The position numbers were made by a program, and so were the translations under genes. The notes below the pieces were generated by a model that was given only the letters and a program-made list of their open reading frames with translations, was not told where the DNA came from and searched no databases. From assembly GCA_017302455.1 (NCBI GenBank), contig JAFLDO010000049.1, positions 1 through 32,126 on the forward strand: a DNA stretch of 32,126 nucleotides, given 5' to 3'. The stretch is from Accumulibacter sp. (GTDB taxonomy: Bacteria > Pseudomonadota > Gammaproteobacteria > Burkholderiales > Rhodocyclaceae). Below are positions 16,091 through 25,224 of the stretch, piece by piece. Numbering within the stretch: position 1 is the first letter of the stretch; every line of letters begins with the position of its first letter.

Positions 16091-17233
16091 TCAGTAGAGG
16101 TAGGAGAGCCAACTCATCAGCCGAATGTAGCCTGCGCCGAGCAGATTCATGACGAAGTTGTCGCCGGTGAACACCATGACCTCGGCTTGACCGCCAATGC
16201 GTACGCGTTGCAGACGTTCGCGTTCCGCAGCGTCGAACTCGACCGTCACCGGGAAACGCTGCGCCTGACGCAGCCAGTCGCGGCTGTTCTGGATCGTCGG
16301 CAGTGTTCCCGCCTGCGCCTGCTGGCCGGAGCTGACGCCGCTACCGATGCTGCGTACCCGGCCCTTCAGTACCTCACCGGGCAGCACGTCGAGGACGATG
16401 GCTACCTCGTCGCCGGGGTCGATATTGCCGAGGTTGTTCTCGGTCATGTCAGCGTTGATCCAGAGGTCGTGGATCGCGATCAGCGTCATCGCCGGTGTGC
16501 CGGCCTGAGCAAAGTGGCCGACGTCGGTGCGCAGGTCGGTCACCAGACCGCGGCCGGGGGCGACCACCCTGGTGCGCGCCAAATCCAACTCGGCCTTCTC
16601 GGTCGCCGAACGCGCGCTACGCAACTGCGCGTTGTCGTCACCGGCGTCGCCGGCGGCTTCCTGGGCCTTGCGCAGGTCGGCCTCGGCGGCCTTTTCCTTG
16701 CTGTGCGCTTCGATTCGGGTGGCCTGCGCGACCTCCAGTCGGCGCACCGATATCGCACCGGGATCCTCGGCGTAGAGCGCTTCCTGCCGCGTCGCATCCT
16801 TGTCGGCCTTGATTTGGTTGGCCTGTGCCGCCTGCAGCGAGGCGCGCGCGGCTTCCACGGTCGCCACCGAGGCATTGACCGAACGGCGTACCGACTCGTA
16901 GTCCGAGCGACTGCGCTGCAACGCGATCTGGTACTGGCTGGGGTCGATATCGAACAGCGGCTGCCCGTGCTGGACGTTGTCGTTGTTCTTGACGTGCACC
17001 GCCAGCACCTTGCCCGCCACCTCGGTGGCCACCGGCACGACGAAGGCCTGCACCCGGGCCTGCGAGGTGTGCGGGGTCAGACGGTCAGCAGCGAAATACC
17101 AGAGCAGGCTGGCGGCGATCAGCGCCAGCACGATGGTCGCGCCGACCCGCGTTCCTTTCCCGGGTGGTGCGGAAGATTCTTCGGGGGCCACGCCGGCTGG
17201 AGTTTCGTCCCGCTTCATTGCTTCGTCACTCAT
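16091..17233 (-). CDS. HlyD/EmrA-type membrane fusion protein
   Basis: This 380-residue adaptor has one N-terminal transmembrane helix (about 29-48), a first half-lipoyl/barrel motif (VPVATEVAGKVLAVHVKNND), a long alpha-helical coiled-coil hairpin rich in Ala, Arg and Glu (about 105-220), a second lipoyl half (RTRVVAPGRGLVTDL) and a beta-barrel. It bridges the inner-membrane pump and the outer-membrane channel across the periplasm. The ATG overlaps the stop of the outer-membrane gene (ATGA). The organisation resembles the EmrA/AaeA class working with FUSC-type or MFS pumps. Confidence 0.9.
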   Translation of the reverse strand: MSDEAMKRDETPAGVAPEESSAPPGKGTRVGATIVLALIAASLLWYFAADRLTPHTSQARVQAFVVPVATEVAGKVLAVHVKNNDNVQHGQPLFDIDPSQYQIALQRSRSDYESVRRSVNASVATVEAARASLQAAQANQIKADKDATRQEALYAEDPGAISVRRLEVAQATRIEAHSKEKAAEADLRKAQEAAGDAGDDNAQLRSARSATEKAELDLARTRVVAPGRGLVTDLRTDVGHFAQAGTPAMTLIAIHDLWINADMTENNLGNIDPGDEVAIVLDVLPGEVLKGRVRSIGSGVSSGQQAQAGTLPTIQNSRDWLRQAQRFPVTVEFDAAERERLQRVRIGGQAEVMVFTGDNFVMNLLGAGYIRLMSWLSYLY

Positions 17234-18795
17234 TGCTCGTCCGTCCCGGGTCCGATCAGTTGCGGGCCAGCGTCAGGCGCCGGCAGCGGTTCCCGCAGCA
17301 ACTCCCGCCAGTCGCTGCGCTCACCCATGGTTTCTCGGGTCGCGTCGTCCAGTAGCGGGCGGCCACGCCCCGCCTGCCAGCCGCCGCCCATCGCCTTGTA
17401 CAGGGCGACCAGACTCTGCGCGACGTTGCCCCGGTTGCTCACCAGGCGTTCCTGCTGACTGAACAGCGTTCGCTGCGAATCGAGCACCCGCTCGAAGTTG
17501 GCCAGGCCCTCGCGGTACTGGATGCTGGCAATCGCCAGCGAGCGCTTCGCGGCCTTGACCGCTTCTTCGAGAATGGGGACCTGTTCGCGGTTCTTGGCAA
17601 ACCCCACCGCTGCGTCATCGACCTCGCGCGCCGCCTGCAGGACTGCTCCGTGATACTGTTCGTAGAGTTGCTGGAAGCGGGCATCCTGTACAAGCACCTC
17701 ACCGGTCAGCCGCCCATGATCGAAGACGTTCCAGACGAGGCTGGGACCAACTCCCCAGGCGAGCGTCCGTGGCGACCCGGACAGTGACGTGGCCGACAGG
17801 CCGAGCGAGCCGAGCAGGGCGATCGATGGATAGAGATCGGCCACGCTTACCCCGATCAGCGCGGACTGGGCCGCCAGTTGCATCTCGACCGCGCGCACGT
17901 CGGGGCGGCGCCGCAGCAGATCGGCCGGCAGGTCGACGATGACCCCGAGTTCTGCCTGCGGGATCGTGTTCTTGCCGTCCGCCATTTCGGACAGTGGCCC
18001 GGGCGGCCTGGCAAGCACCACGCCGAGTGCATTCTGGGTTTGCCGCAGGCTGCCCTCGAGCTGCGGAATCGTGGACAGCGTGGCCAAGTACTGGGCCTTG
18101 GCCTGTTGCACGTCGAGCTCGGAGTCGTTGCCGTGCTTGAACAGGCGCTCGGTGATCTCCAGGCTGCGCTTCTGCAACGCGGCATTCTGATGGGCGATCT
18201 GCAACCGCAGCTCGAGGGTGCGGATCGCGCAGTAAAAGGTGGCGACTTGCGCCGCCATCAACACCTGCAGGTCGTCGTACTGCGCGATGCTGGCGAAGTA
18301 GCCGGAATCAGCGGCCTCGACGCTTCGCCGGAACTTGCCCCAGAAATCGATTTCCCAACCGATCGCCAGGCCGGCGTTGTACGCGGTCAGGGCGCTGTCC
18401 GGCCCGCTTGACCGTTCCTCGCCGGTGCGCAGAACCGTGCCGGTGATCTGCTGTTGCTGCGGATAGAGCAGGCTGCCGGCAATCATCAGCTGCGCGCGCG
18501 CTTCCAGGATGCGCATCCCGGCGGTTCGCACATTGGGATTGACGCGCTGGGCCTCAGCAATCAGCTGGTCCAGCACCGGGTCACTGAAGTTGCGCCACCA
18601 CTCCTCGGTCTGCGCGCGCGGCTTGCCGCGCTGTTCAGCGTTCAGCGAATCGAGCGAGCCGCCCGACCAGCCAGGCAACCACGAAACTGCGGGACGCTTG
18701 AAGTCGGGTCCGACCGCCGCGCAGCCCCCGAGGAGCACGGCTCCAGCCATGGCGAGCAGGCGCCGGCCAGCTACGCCGGCAAGGCCTTGCCACAC
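17230..18795 (-). CDS. NodT/TolC-family outer-membrane efflux lipoprotein
   Basis: The protein (about 521 residues from the start chosen here) has a lipoprotein signal ending in the lipobox LLGGC, followed by AAVGPDFKRP, the classical start of NodT/OprM-type outer-membrane factors. Two repeated OEP domains follow, with LDQLIAEAQRVNPNVR and ADLLRRRPDVRAVEMQLAAQ as family signatures. It forms the trimeric outer-membrane channel of a tripartite efflux pump. The start is uncertain: GTG 18795 gives a compact signal peptide and begins 5 bp after the upstream stop, but the frame is open to an ATG at 18861, and neither has a clear ribosome-binding site. Confidence 0.88.
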   Translation of the reverse strand: MWQGLAGVAGRRLLAMAGAVLLGGCAAVGPDFKRPAVSWLPGWSGGSLDSLNAEQRGKPRAQTEEWWRNFSDPVLDQLIAEAQRVNPNVRTAGMRILEARAQLMIAGSLLYPQQQQITGTVLRTGEERSSGPDSALTAYNAGLAIGWEIDFWGKFRRSVEAADSGYFASIAQYDDLQVLMAAQVATFYCAIRTLELRLQIAHQNAALQKRSLEITERLFKHGNDSELDVQQAKAQYLATLSTIPQLEGSLRQTQNALGVVLARPPGPLSEMADGKNTIPQAELGVIVDLPADLLRRRPDVRAVEMQLAAQSALIGVSVADLYPSIALLGSLGLSATSLSGSPRTLAWGVGPSLVWNVFDHGRLTGEVLVQDARFQQLYEQYHGAVLQAAREVDDAAVGFAKNREQVPILEEAVKAAKRSLAIASIQYREGLANFERVLDSQRTLFSQQERLVSNRGNVAQSLVALYKAMGGGWQAGRGRPLLDDATRETMGERSDWRELLREPLPAPDAGPQLIGPGTDEQ

Positions 18796-18799
18796 CGGC

Positions 18800-19933
18800 T
18801 CAGCCGGCGACGGAAGGCGAGTCGCCGGCAGCCTGCTGGCGCACCCGCTCGGGGTTGTCATCCACCCAGCGCATGAAAATCTGGTAGCCCAGGGCCAGCG
18901 CCGTCGCGCCGATGAACATGCCGAGAATGCCGCTGGTCGCCATGCCGCCGAGCGCCCCGATCAGGATCACCGGCATCGGCGCATCGACGCCACGGCCGAG
19001 CATGATCGGCTTCAGCACATTGTCGGCCATGCCGCCGACGACCAGCAGCACGCTGTAGGCGGCGGCCGGGACGGTGGCGTAGTCGCCGCTCGCCCAGATC
19101 CAGCCGATCACCGGCAGTGTGACCAGCAGCGCCGGCAACTGCGCGACGCCTAGAACGAGGACGATCACGGCCAGCAGGCCGGCGAACGGGACGCTGGCGA
19201 TCATCAGCGAGACGCCGATGAGCAGCGCCTGGATACAGGCGATGCCGATGACGCCTGAGGCGACGGCGCGCACCGTCGCGCTAGACAGGTTGGTGAACTC
19301 CTTGCCGCGGGCCAGGCCGAAGACGCGCTCGAAGATGGCCTGCATTGCCTGGGCGCCCGATTCGCCGTAAGCCATCATGATGCCGGCGACGATGAACGCG
19401 AGGACGAACATCAGCAGGCCGCCGCCCAGGCCGGCGACGATGCCAAGTGCCTTGGTCGCAAGCTCGCCGATCTTGGGCTGCATGCTCTTGACCAGGGCCG
19501 GCAGATCGTCGTGCGCCTGCGACCAGATGGCATGCACCTTCTTGCCGACGACCGGCCAGGCAGCGACCTTCTCGGACGGTGCCGGCACCTCGAGCGTGTT
19601 GTCGCGGACACCTTTGACCAGTTCATGGACAGAGTCGCCGAACTGGCTGGCGAGCATGATCGTCGGCGTGACGATCACGGCGATGGCGACCAGCACGATC
19701 AGCGTCGACGCGAGTCCCTGTTTGCCGCCGATTCGCCCGGCCAGCATCTCGTGCAGCGGATAGATGGTGACTGCCAGGATCAGCGCCCACAGCATCATCG
19801 TCAGGAACGGCGAGAAGAAGTGGTAGCACAGCAGCACGAGCGCCAGGACGAGGCCGGTGCGGACGAAGACATCGAGCAGGCGGGCGGCGACTCGCTTTTC
19901 CAGTTCGCGATCGGTCTCGTGTGGTGCATCCAT
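18800..19933 (-). CDS. AI-2E family (PerM/TqsA-like) membrane protein
   Basis: This 377-residue protein has about eight membrane helices and the long periplasmic segment characteristic of the AI-2E exporter family (PF01594). The start region has two adjacent helices (GLVLALVLLCYHFFSPFLT, then MMLWALILAVTIYPLHEMLA); later come FTNLSSATVRAVASGVIGIA and PMLGRGVDAPMPVI-like segments. Members export autoinducer-2 or act as Na+/H+ antiporters; the substrate cannot be read from sequence. MDAPHET (ATG 19933, with AAAGGA upstream) is preferred over the longer frame to 20011. It is the first gene of the efflux operon. Confidence 0.88.
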   Translation of the reverse strand: MDAPHETDRELEKRVAARLLDVFVRTGLVLALVLLCYHFFSPFLTMMLWALILAVTIYPLHEMLAGRIGGKQGLASTLIVLVAIAVIVTPTIMLASQFGDSVHELVKGVRDNTLEVPAPSEKVAAWPVVGKKVHAIWSQAHDDLPALVKSMQPKIGELATKALGIVAGLGGGLLMFVLAFIVAGIMMAYGESGAQAMQAIFERVFGLARGKEFTNLSSATVRAVASGVIGIACIQALLIGVSLMIASVPFAGLLAVIVLVLGVAQLPALLVTLPVIGWIWASGDYATVPAAAYSVLLVVGGMADNVLKPIMLGRGVDAPMPVILIGALGGMATSGILGMFIGATALALGYQIFMRWVDDNPERVRQQAAGDSPSVAG

Positions 19934-20527
19934 GGGAGGAGTCCTTTCCGGCGAAGGAGGGCATCGGCAGGCACAGGATGCGCCTTTCAATAAAAGGCCG
20001 AAGTGCTGCACGTCTGGCGATTCAAACGCATCAATCTAGCATGAATTCGTCAACCGGCGGGCGATTCGCCCGAGTCCGGCCATGACGAGCATCGGCAAGC
20101 GGCGTGCATATCCGCCGTTGGCGCCGGTTCGCGAGTTCCAGCGCACCCTCGCTGTCGCGCACGGCGCAACTCCACTCGATTCGGTCGCCGACAACAGGTC
20201 CGCACCATCGGGCAGGGGCGGCGAGATACGGCCTTGTTTCTTTCGCCCGAACGGGAGCCAAAACACCGAGGAGCGAAGCGCAGGTGGGTCCACCGGGTCG
20301 ATGCGCCAATGCTCCAAACCGTGCCGGCGCCGGGGCTGATGCCGGGGCTGATGCCGTGCGGCGAGGTGCAGTCGATCCGGTGCACTCGGTCCTTGCCGTG
20401 GTGCGATTCCTGAAGGGGCTCGCGGTGCGCGCAATGTGGTGCGAGATGCGCCTGCCCGACCACATCTGGTGTCCGACGAACGAGTTTGCCCTGGAGCTTC
20501 GCCCCCCTTGGTCGGACGAGGCAGGCT
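19934..20527. other. Gene-poor stretch, decayed sequence
   Basis: Beyond the AI-2E promoter and leader region I see no supported gene. Several open frames exist on both strands because of high GC, but none shows family-like sequence. The stretch contains a perfect 12-bp tandem duplication at 20331-20354 and grades into the broken symporter gene. Confidence 0.5.
20331..20354. repeat. 12-bp tandem duplication
   Basis: CGGGGCTGATGC occurs twice in direct succession (20331-20342 and 20343-20354) in non-coding debris. It probably reflects replication slippage. Confidence 0.6.
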
Positions 20528-20990
20528 CAGTCCCGGCGCTGAGAACGATCTTCTCCTCGTGCGGCAAGCCAAACCCGAACCAGTAGGGTAGGGTGGTGAC
20601 GATCTGGAAGGAAACTAGCTGCGCGGCGACGGCGAGATGTCCCTTGGCCCCGCTCAAGTCGTCACCGGGCACGAGGACACTCAAGACCGCTAGGAGTAGC
20701 GTGGCCACGCCCGTCGTCCTGCCGATGAAAGGCTGAAGTCGGATGGCCAGCGTTTGCAATGCCCGCAGGATCGCCATCCCGGGCAGCAGCGGCAGCAGGA
20801 TGACCATCAGCATGGATTTGGCGATGGTCCAGGGCCGGTCAGCCCCTTGACGATCGCCGGTACGGCGGAAGGCATGAAGATTAGCATCGCGGCCGACGAC
20901 ACCAGCATCCATGCCGCGGTGAAGCCGAGGGGTCCTCCGGCCCCGCTGACGATCACCGGGAGATCCGGTGCGCAGGGGGTCATCCGGATC
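20528..20990 (-). pseudogene. Bile acid:sodium symporter (BASS/SBF)-like transporter, broken
   Basis: On the minus strand, an N-terminal piece (FTAAWMLVSSAAMLIFMPSA, then VPAIVKGLT) continues in another frame as RPWTIAKSMLMVILLPLLPG, several hydrophobic helices, and FGFGLPHEEKIVLSAGTE, after which homology ends. This order of helices and the GLT-x-PWTIAKS junction resemble BASS-family transporters. The frameshift lies near 20838. The front of the gene and its last helices are missing. It is a dead remnant; the family call is from memory and moderately secure. Confidence 0.55.
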
Positions 20991-21177
20991 AAGGAGGCCC
21001 GCCGCCTAAGGGCTGTCGAGCGGGATTGCCAGCGTGATGGCTTGGACTACAACGCCAGCCCCACGACGAAGCCGAAACAAGGCTATCGGTGCTGCCCCGT
21101 CGTGGGACGACCACACGGCCTGAGCGGCGCGATTCGCTTCCGGTGATTCATCAGGGGCTCTTGGGAACTATTTGACA

Positions 21178-21206
21178 TTGACACCGCTTGATGGGGTTTC
21201 TATAGT
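21178..21206 (+). promoter_or_regulatory. Strong sigma-70 promoter of the PEP-CTERM gene
   Basis: There is a perfect -35 TTGACA (21178-21183), a 17-bp spacer and a 5/6 -10 TATAGT (21201-21206). A second TTGACA directly precedes the first (21172-21177). Transcription from about 21213 gives a 5' leader of roughly 210 nt before ATG 21425. Confidence 0.8.
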
Positions 21207-21255
21207 GTAGTTGGCGTCATGGGCTTTCTGCTCTCGGCGGTTCAAGCACGCGAAG

Positions 21256-21387
21256 CTGTTGGCGCCTCCCTGAACTTGGGAAAGGAGGGTGTTCGGGCAA
21301 CAGTCCGTAGTCCGGGCGAGGCATCGAGATAGTGAAGGTGCCAAGATCGACCCGTAGTCCCTCCCAGTGAGGACGCGCTGTAGCGCG
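21256..21387 (+). other. Structured 5' leader of the PEP-CTERM mRNA
   Basis: An outer stem CTGTTG (21256-21261)/CAACAG (21298-21303) encloses CCTCC (21265-21269)/GGAGG (21284-21288). A further hairpin CGCGC-TGTA-GCGCG (21374-21387) lies about 40 bp before the start codon. The length and nested stems suggest an RNA regulatory leader, but it matches no riboswitch consensus I could recognise. Confidence 0.4.
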
Positions 21388-21424
21388 CGTTCTCGTTTCA
21401 ACCAAAGTGAAGAGAGGAAGCACC

Positions 21425-22171
21425 ATGAAACGATTCGTTCGAGATGTTGCTGCAGCGATGCTGCTGTTTGGCGCCATGGGATTTGCGCAGGCCTTCGTGG
21501 TCGTCGCACCGGACCAGCCCGTTGCGGAGAAAAGTCAACTGGAGCTGTCGCAGGAGTGGTGGCGGTGGGCGCTGGGGGCTCCGAACTCGGGTAACCCCCT
21601 GCTGGACGAGGACGGCGTGTTCGCTCAGGTGGGGAACAACGGTCCGGTCTTCTTCGTGGCGGGTAGCATCTTCGGAGAGCCTACCGTGCGGACGTTCGCC
21701 GTGCCGGCGGGCCGGCCAATCTTTTTCCCAGTCATCAACAATCTCTTTATCGAGACTCCGCCTCCCGAGTGTGCTGGTTCCGTCGCATGCGCGCTGGCGC
21801 GGGTAAGCCCATTCATCGACGACGCGACCGCTCTCACGGCAACCCTGGACGGCCTGAACCTGCTTGCCGCAGGAGCATCCGGGTTTCGGCAGACCAGCAG
21901 TGCGTTCTTTTCGGTCGCCCTGCCCGACGACAACCTCTTCGGTGCGCCCAAGGGCAGTTATGACGCCGTCTCGGACGGTTACTGGGTCGCCGTGGAAGGC
22001 TTGTCAGCCGGTCCGCACACGCTGATCTTTGGCGCCACCTCGGGAGGTTTCTTGGTGGACGTCACCGCCAATCTGAGAGTTCCGGAGCCCGGCACGTTGG
22101 GGTTGGTGCTGCTGGGCGCTCTTGCCGCAACGGGCCGTCGCTTGCGGTTCGGGATTGGGGCGACTGCTTGA
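21425..22171 (+). CDS. PEP-CTERM sorting domain exported protein
   Basis: This 248-residue protein has a signal peptide (about 1-23, ending AQA) and a C-terminal sorting tripartite: VPEPG (about 219-223), a hydrophobic helix LGLVLLGALAATG and the basic end RRLR. By family knowledge, exosortase cleaves such proteins at the PEP motif and they end up in the envelope or exopolysaccharide matrix. The middle region is mostly beta, with conserved-looking LSQEWWRWALG near the start of the mature protein. Its ligand or activity is unknown. ATG 21425 has AGAGGAAG just upstream. It stands alone behind a strong promoter. Confidence 0.88.
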   Translation: MKRFVRDVAAAMLLFGAMGFAQAFVVVAPDQPVAEKSQLELSQEWWRWALGAPNSGNPLLDEDGVFAQVGNNGPVFFVAGSIFGEPTVRTFAVPAGRPIFFPVINNLFIETPPPECAGSVACALARVSPFIDDATALTATLDGLNLLAAGASGFRQTSSAFFSVALPDDNLFGAPKGSYDAVSDGYWVAVEGLSAGPHTLIFGATSGGFLVDVTANLRVPEPGTLGLVLLGALAATGRRLRFGIGATA

Positions 22172-22195
22172 CAGCCGGCATGTGCGCGAGCCGAC

Positions 22196-22215
22196 TCCCT
22201 CGCCGCCTTGAGGGA
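22196..22215 (+). terminator. Hairpin after the PEP-CTERM gene
   Basis: TCCCTC (22196-22201) pairs with GAGGGA (22210-22215) around an 8-nt loop, 24 bp after the stop. No T-run follows, so it is at best a weak intrinsic terminator. Confidence 0.35.
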
Positions 22216-22270
22216 TGGCACGCGGCGGTCCTGCGCCGAGGCGACCGGACGGGCAGGAGGCGACGCCTGC

Positions 22271-22405
22271 CTTTCGGTTAGGTTTCTTGCCGACGGTGGT
22301 TGCCACGAACTGGTTGAAGCTCGTGCCATCGGGTGTGGCGCAGCGCGCAAGCTCGGCGTTGATCACACTGGACAGACGCAGCGGATAGGTGCCCTGTGAC
22401 TTTAT
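22271..22405 (-). pseudogene. HicB-like ribbon-helix-helix antitoxin remnant
   Basis: The minus strand encodes KSQGTYPLRLSSVINAELAR followed by DGTSFNQFVATTVGKK, which resembles the short RHH antitoxins with 'TYPLRLP.S.K.....A..DGTS.NQFV..AVAEK'. The codon where the start Met is expected is ATA (22403-22405), and the sequence after GKK leaves the family pattern, consistent with a frameshift. No toxin gene adjoins. It is a decayed remnant. The rest of 22172-22616 has no supported gene. Confidence 0.6.
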
Positions 22406-22616
22406 CGCCTGCCGATCCTCCGCAAGCCCGTGAGGGGCGCGAAGGCGTCGATACCAAATTGCCGGGCACCGGGCCGACGTCGCGTCGACTGAACGTGTCA
22501 CATGACCGATGGCAGAGCCGGCATGAAGAAGAATCGCTGACCGGTTCATCGGTTCTTCGCTTCGTTCGAGGACGCGAACTGGGGGTATGGCCCCCGCCAC
22601 GCGCCTTGCCGACCGC

Positions 22617-23291
22617 TCAGTAGGCGACCCCCTGCGCCTCGCAGAGGAACGCCATCAGCGGCGCGGCGGCGGCAAAGCGTTGCGCGGCAAGCCTGGTCAG
22701 ATCCACGTCCGTGGCTTCGGCGAACGACAGCGGGGCCAGCGCGATGAAGTCCTTGCGCTTGATGTCGTCGATCGCCGGGTGGTCGACGGCATAGCCGCGC
22801 GGCGGGCGCCTCAGGCTCTCGCCGGCCAGCGTCCAGTGCGCGGCGAACTGCTCGTCGTCGCGTACGGCAAACCAGCGCTCCGGATGATCCGTGATGCGCG
22901 CGCGGATGACTGCGAGGATCGCCGACTCCGGATGCCAGCAACCGGCGCCGAAAAAGCATCCGTCGGTCGCGATGTGCAGGTAGAAGCCCGGCGCATGAAC
23001 ATCCTTGCCGGCTTCATGGCGGAACTGGATGCCGATGTTGGTCTTGTAGGGACGCTTGTCGCGGGCAAAGCGCGTGTCGCGGTGCACGCGCATCAGCGAG
23101 CCGCCCGTCCTGCGCGGCTCGGCGCGGAACTGCGGAGCGAACTTTTCCAGCTCGGGCGCCATCGCTGCGATGAAGGTCAGCGCCGGTTCGCGAACCAGCG
23201 CTTCGTAGCGCGTCTGGTTGGCTTCAAACCAGGCGCGCGCGTTGTTCGCCGCAAGTTCGTCGAGGAAGTTGAAGGTGGCCTGGCTGAACAT
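22617..23291 (-). CDS. DUF2461 family protein
   Basis: This 224-residue protein resembles the TIGR02453/DUF2461 family: MFSQATFNFLDELAANNARA with WFEANQTRYE, then RRTGGSLMRVHRDTRFARDK, RPYKTNIGIQFRHE and GFYLHIATDGCFFGAGCWHP. The length is as usual for the family. The function is not established. AAGGAG eight bases before ATG 23291 supports the start. It lies 185 bp beyond the 3' end of rtcR in the same orientation and may be a separate unit. Confidence 0.88.
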   Translation of the reverse strand: MFSQATFNFLDELAANNARAWFEANQTRYEALVREPALTFIAAMAPELEKFAPQFRAEPRRTGGSLMRVHRDTRFARDKRPYKTNIGIQFRHEAGKDVHAPGFYLHIATDGCFFGAGCWHPESAILAVIRARITDHPERWFAVRDDEQFAAHWTLAGESLRRPPRGYAVDHPAIDDIKRKDFIALAPLSFAEATDVDLTRLAAQRFAAAAPLMAFLCEAQGVAY

Positions 23292-23476
23292 GAACAGGGC
23301 TCCTTGACGGTAGTCTGCCTGGGAGGCGGGCGCCTCTTGCACGGATTGTTGCTCGCGGCGTTCGTCCTGTAAAGGCGATGTCCGCGACGGATGTGGGCAG
23401 GCGCGCAGGGAGCAGGGCGCGCGCGACGAGTGTGCTGGTGGCGCGTTGCTTGGCTCCAGCATCGCCAGCGACGCTC

Positions 23477-25087
23477 TCACGAGGATGTGCGAGCGGCCGA
23501 AGTCGAGGAGGCTCCGTTCCAGTCGAGGCCGAATCGGGTCAGGTACTTGCGCAGTCGATCGGCGTCATTGGCCTGGCTTTTCTGCAGGCGTGAAACGGCG
23601 AACAGCTGGCGACCCGCTTCCGAGAGACTGCCGGAGCGGCGGCAGACGTCGATCACCAGGTTGAGTTGGCCTCGGTCGAACAGGTCGAGCGCCTCGGCGC
23701 CGTCGCCGAGGAGTTGGCGGGCGGCGTCATCGCCGCCGGCGTCGGACCAGGCGCGGCGCAGGCAGGCGATCTCTTCGCCGACATCGACTTCGTTGATTCG
23801 TCCGCCTTCGGCGAGCGTCGCCATGCGCGTCACCGATGCCGACAGCTCGCGGAAGTTGCCGCGCCAGAGCGCTTGCGGCGAGCACGCGAAAGCCAGGAAG
23901 AGCCGTCGCGCTTCGGCATTGAAGCGGACCTGCTGCGCCTGCTCGCGCGCATGACGCCCGAGTTCGAAGTCCAGGTTCGGTTCGATGTCTTCGACGCGCG
24001 CCGCAAGGCCGGGCAGCTCGAATGTCCACAGGTTGATGCGCGCCAGAAGGTCTTCGCGAAAACGACCGTCGGCGACGCAGCGGCGCAGATCGCGGTTGGT
24101 GCCGGCGATGAGCTGAAAATCGCTGCCCGACTCACGGTCGCTGCCGAGCGGGAAAAAGCGCTTTTCCTCGACCGCCTTGAGCAGCATAGCCTGCTCGTCG
24201 AGACCGAGTTCGGCGATCTCGTCGAGGAACAGCAGGCCGCCATCGGCCGCGCGCAACAAGCCCGGGCGTTCGCTCTGGGCGCCGGTGAAGGCGCCGCGCA
24301 CATGCCCGAAAAGGGTGGACATCGCCGCGTCGCCGCGCAAGGTCGCGCAGTTGACCTCGACAAACCGGCCGCCGAGCCGTTGCCGTTGTCGTTTCAGTTC
24401 ATAGACCCGGCGAGCGAGAAAGGACTTGCCGGCGCCGGTCGGGCCGACCAGCAGCAGCGGTGCCCGCGACCGTCCTGCGACGCGTTCGAGGCGCTCGATC
24501 ATCGCGTTGAAAGCGGCGCTGCGCGTCGCGATGCCGGATTTCAGGAAGGCCAGCGTGTCCGCCTGTTCGTGGCGAAACCGCTGCGCGATCTTGTCGTAGC
24601 GCGACAGGTCGAGGTCGATGATCGCGTAGGTCCCGGCACCACCGGCCACCTCCTTCTTGCGCGGCGGCGACATCTGCAGGAGGCGCGCCGGCAGAAAGCG
24701 CGCTTCGGCGAGCAGGAACCAGCAGATCTGCGCGACGTGCGTGCCGGTCGTGATATGGATCAGATAGTCTTCCTGCTCGGTATCGAAGGGATAGGCGCGG
24801 GCGAAATCGTGCAGGGTGGTGTACACCTCTTCGAAGTCCCACGGATCGTGCAAACCGATTTCGACCCGGCAGACCTCCGTTTCCGGCGATACGGCGGCGA
24901 TGTCCAGAGCGACCCTCTCGGCCAGACCACGACTGCGATCGTCGTGCAGGAGGTGGAGACGGTGCACCAGCAAGTCCTCCTGTTGGCAAGCCGCCACCGT
25001 CGGGCGCCACTTCGCCCAGCGCTCAGCTCCCCGTCCACCGTAGTCGAGTTGCGTGCCGAGGAAGCCGATGACCACTGTCTTCTTCAC
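23477..25087 (-). CDS. rtcR: RtcR, sigma-54 activator of the RNA-repair operon
   Basis: This 536-residue regulator has an N-terminal divergent CARF domain (about 1-180; MKKTVVIGFLGTQLDYGG, HITTGTHVAQICWFLLAEAR) that binds RNA ends. The AAA+ sigma-54 interaction domain (about 190-430) has Walker A GPTGAGKS (215-222), the sigma-54 contact motif GAFTGA (265-270) and Walker B LLFLDE (285-290). The C-terminal part (about 465-525) carries the DNA-binding helices. In Salmonella, the homologue is activated by 5' tRNA fragments ending in 2',3'-cyclic phosphate. It is divergent from the slipin-rtcB-rtcA operon, and a sigma-54 promoter lies in the intergenic region. No residue in the sigma-54 contact motif is missing, so it should be functional. 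Confidence 0.93.
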   Translation of the reverse strand: MKKTVVIGFLGTQLDYGGRGAERWAKWRPTVAACQQEDLLVHRLHLLHDDRSRGLAERVALDIAAVSPETEVCRVEIGLHDPWDFEEVYTTLHDFARAYPFDTEQEDYLIHITTGTHVAQICWFLLAEARFLPARLLQMSPPRKKEVAGGAGTYAIIDLDLSRYDKIAQRFRHEQADTLAFLKSGIATRSAAFNAMIERLERVAGRSRAPLLLVGPTGAGKSFLARRVYELKRQRQRLGGRFVEVNCATLRGDAAMSTLFGHVRGAFTGAQSERPGLLRAADGGLLFLDEIAELGLDEQAMLLKAVEEKRFFPLGSDRESGSDFQLIAGTNRDLRRCVADGRFREDLLARINLWTFELPGLAARVEDIEPNLDFELGRHAREQAQQVRFNAEARRLFLAFACSPQALWRGNFRELSASVTRMATLAEGGRINEVDVGEEIACLRRAWSDAGGDDAARQLLGDGAEALDLFDRGQLNLVIDVCRRSGSLSEAGRQLFAVSRLQKSQANDADRLRKYLTRFGLDWNGASSTSAARTSS

Positions 25088-25224
25088 AGCCTTATCTCTC
25101 CAGCTAAACCATTAGCGTAGATTCTATTGATACAGGCTGGCGGCGACAAGACGGCTGCCGGTCGGCGAGAGGTTTGTCGTTTTCCCACAGGGACTTGCAC
25201 GATCTCGCAGAGGCCGCTCACGCC

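Noticed and set aside
16064-17458. A 464-codon plus-strand open frame opposite the HlyD adaptor
   Set aside because: The HlyD frame has clear domains and start/stop overlaps with its neighbours. The opposite frame shows no recognisable domain.
20031-20527. Possible transposase or LysR-type C-terminus on the minus strand
   Set aside because: Several frames are open through the region, but none gives a convincing family motif. It is treated as decayed sequence.
21241-21310. Cyclic-di-GMP (GEMM) riboswitch before the PEP-CTERM gene
   Set aside because: CACGCGAAGC is reminiscent of the conserved ACGCAAAGC segment, but the required GNAA-tetraloop hairpin and second conserved block are not in the right order or spacing.
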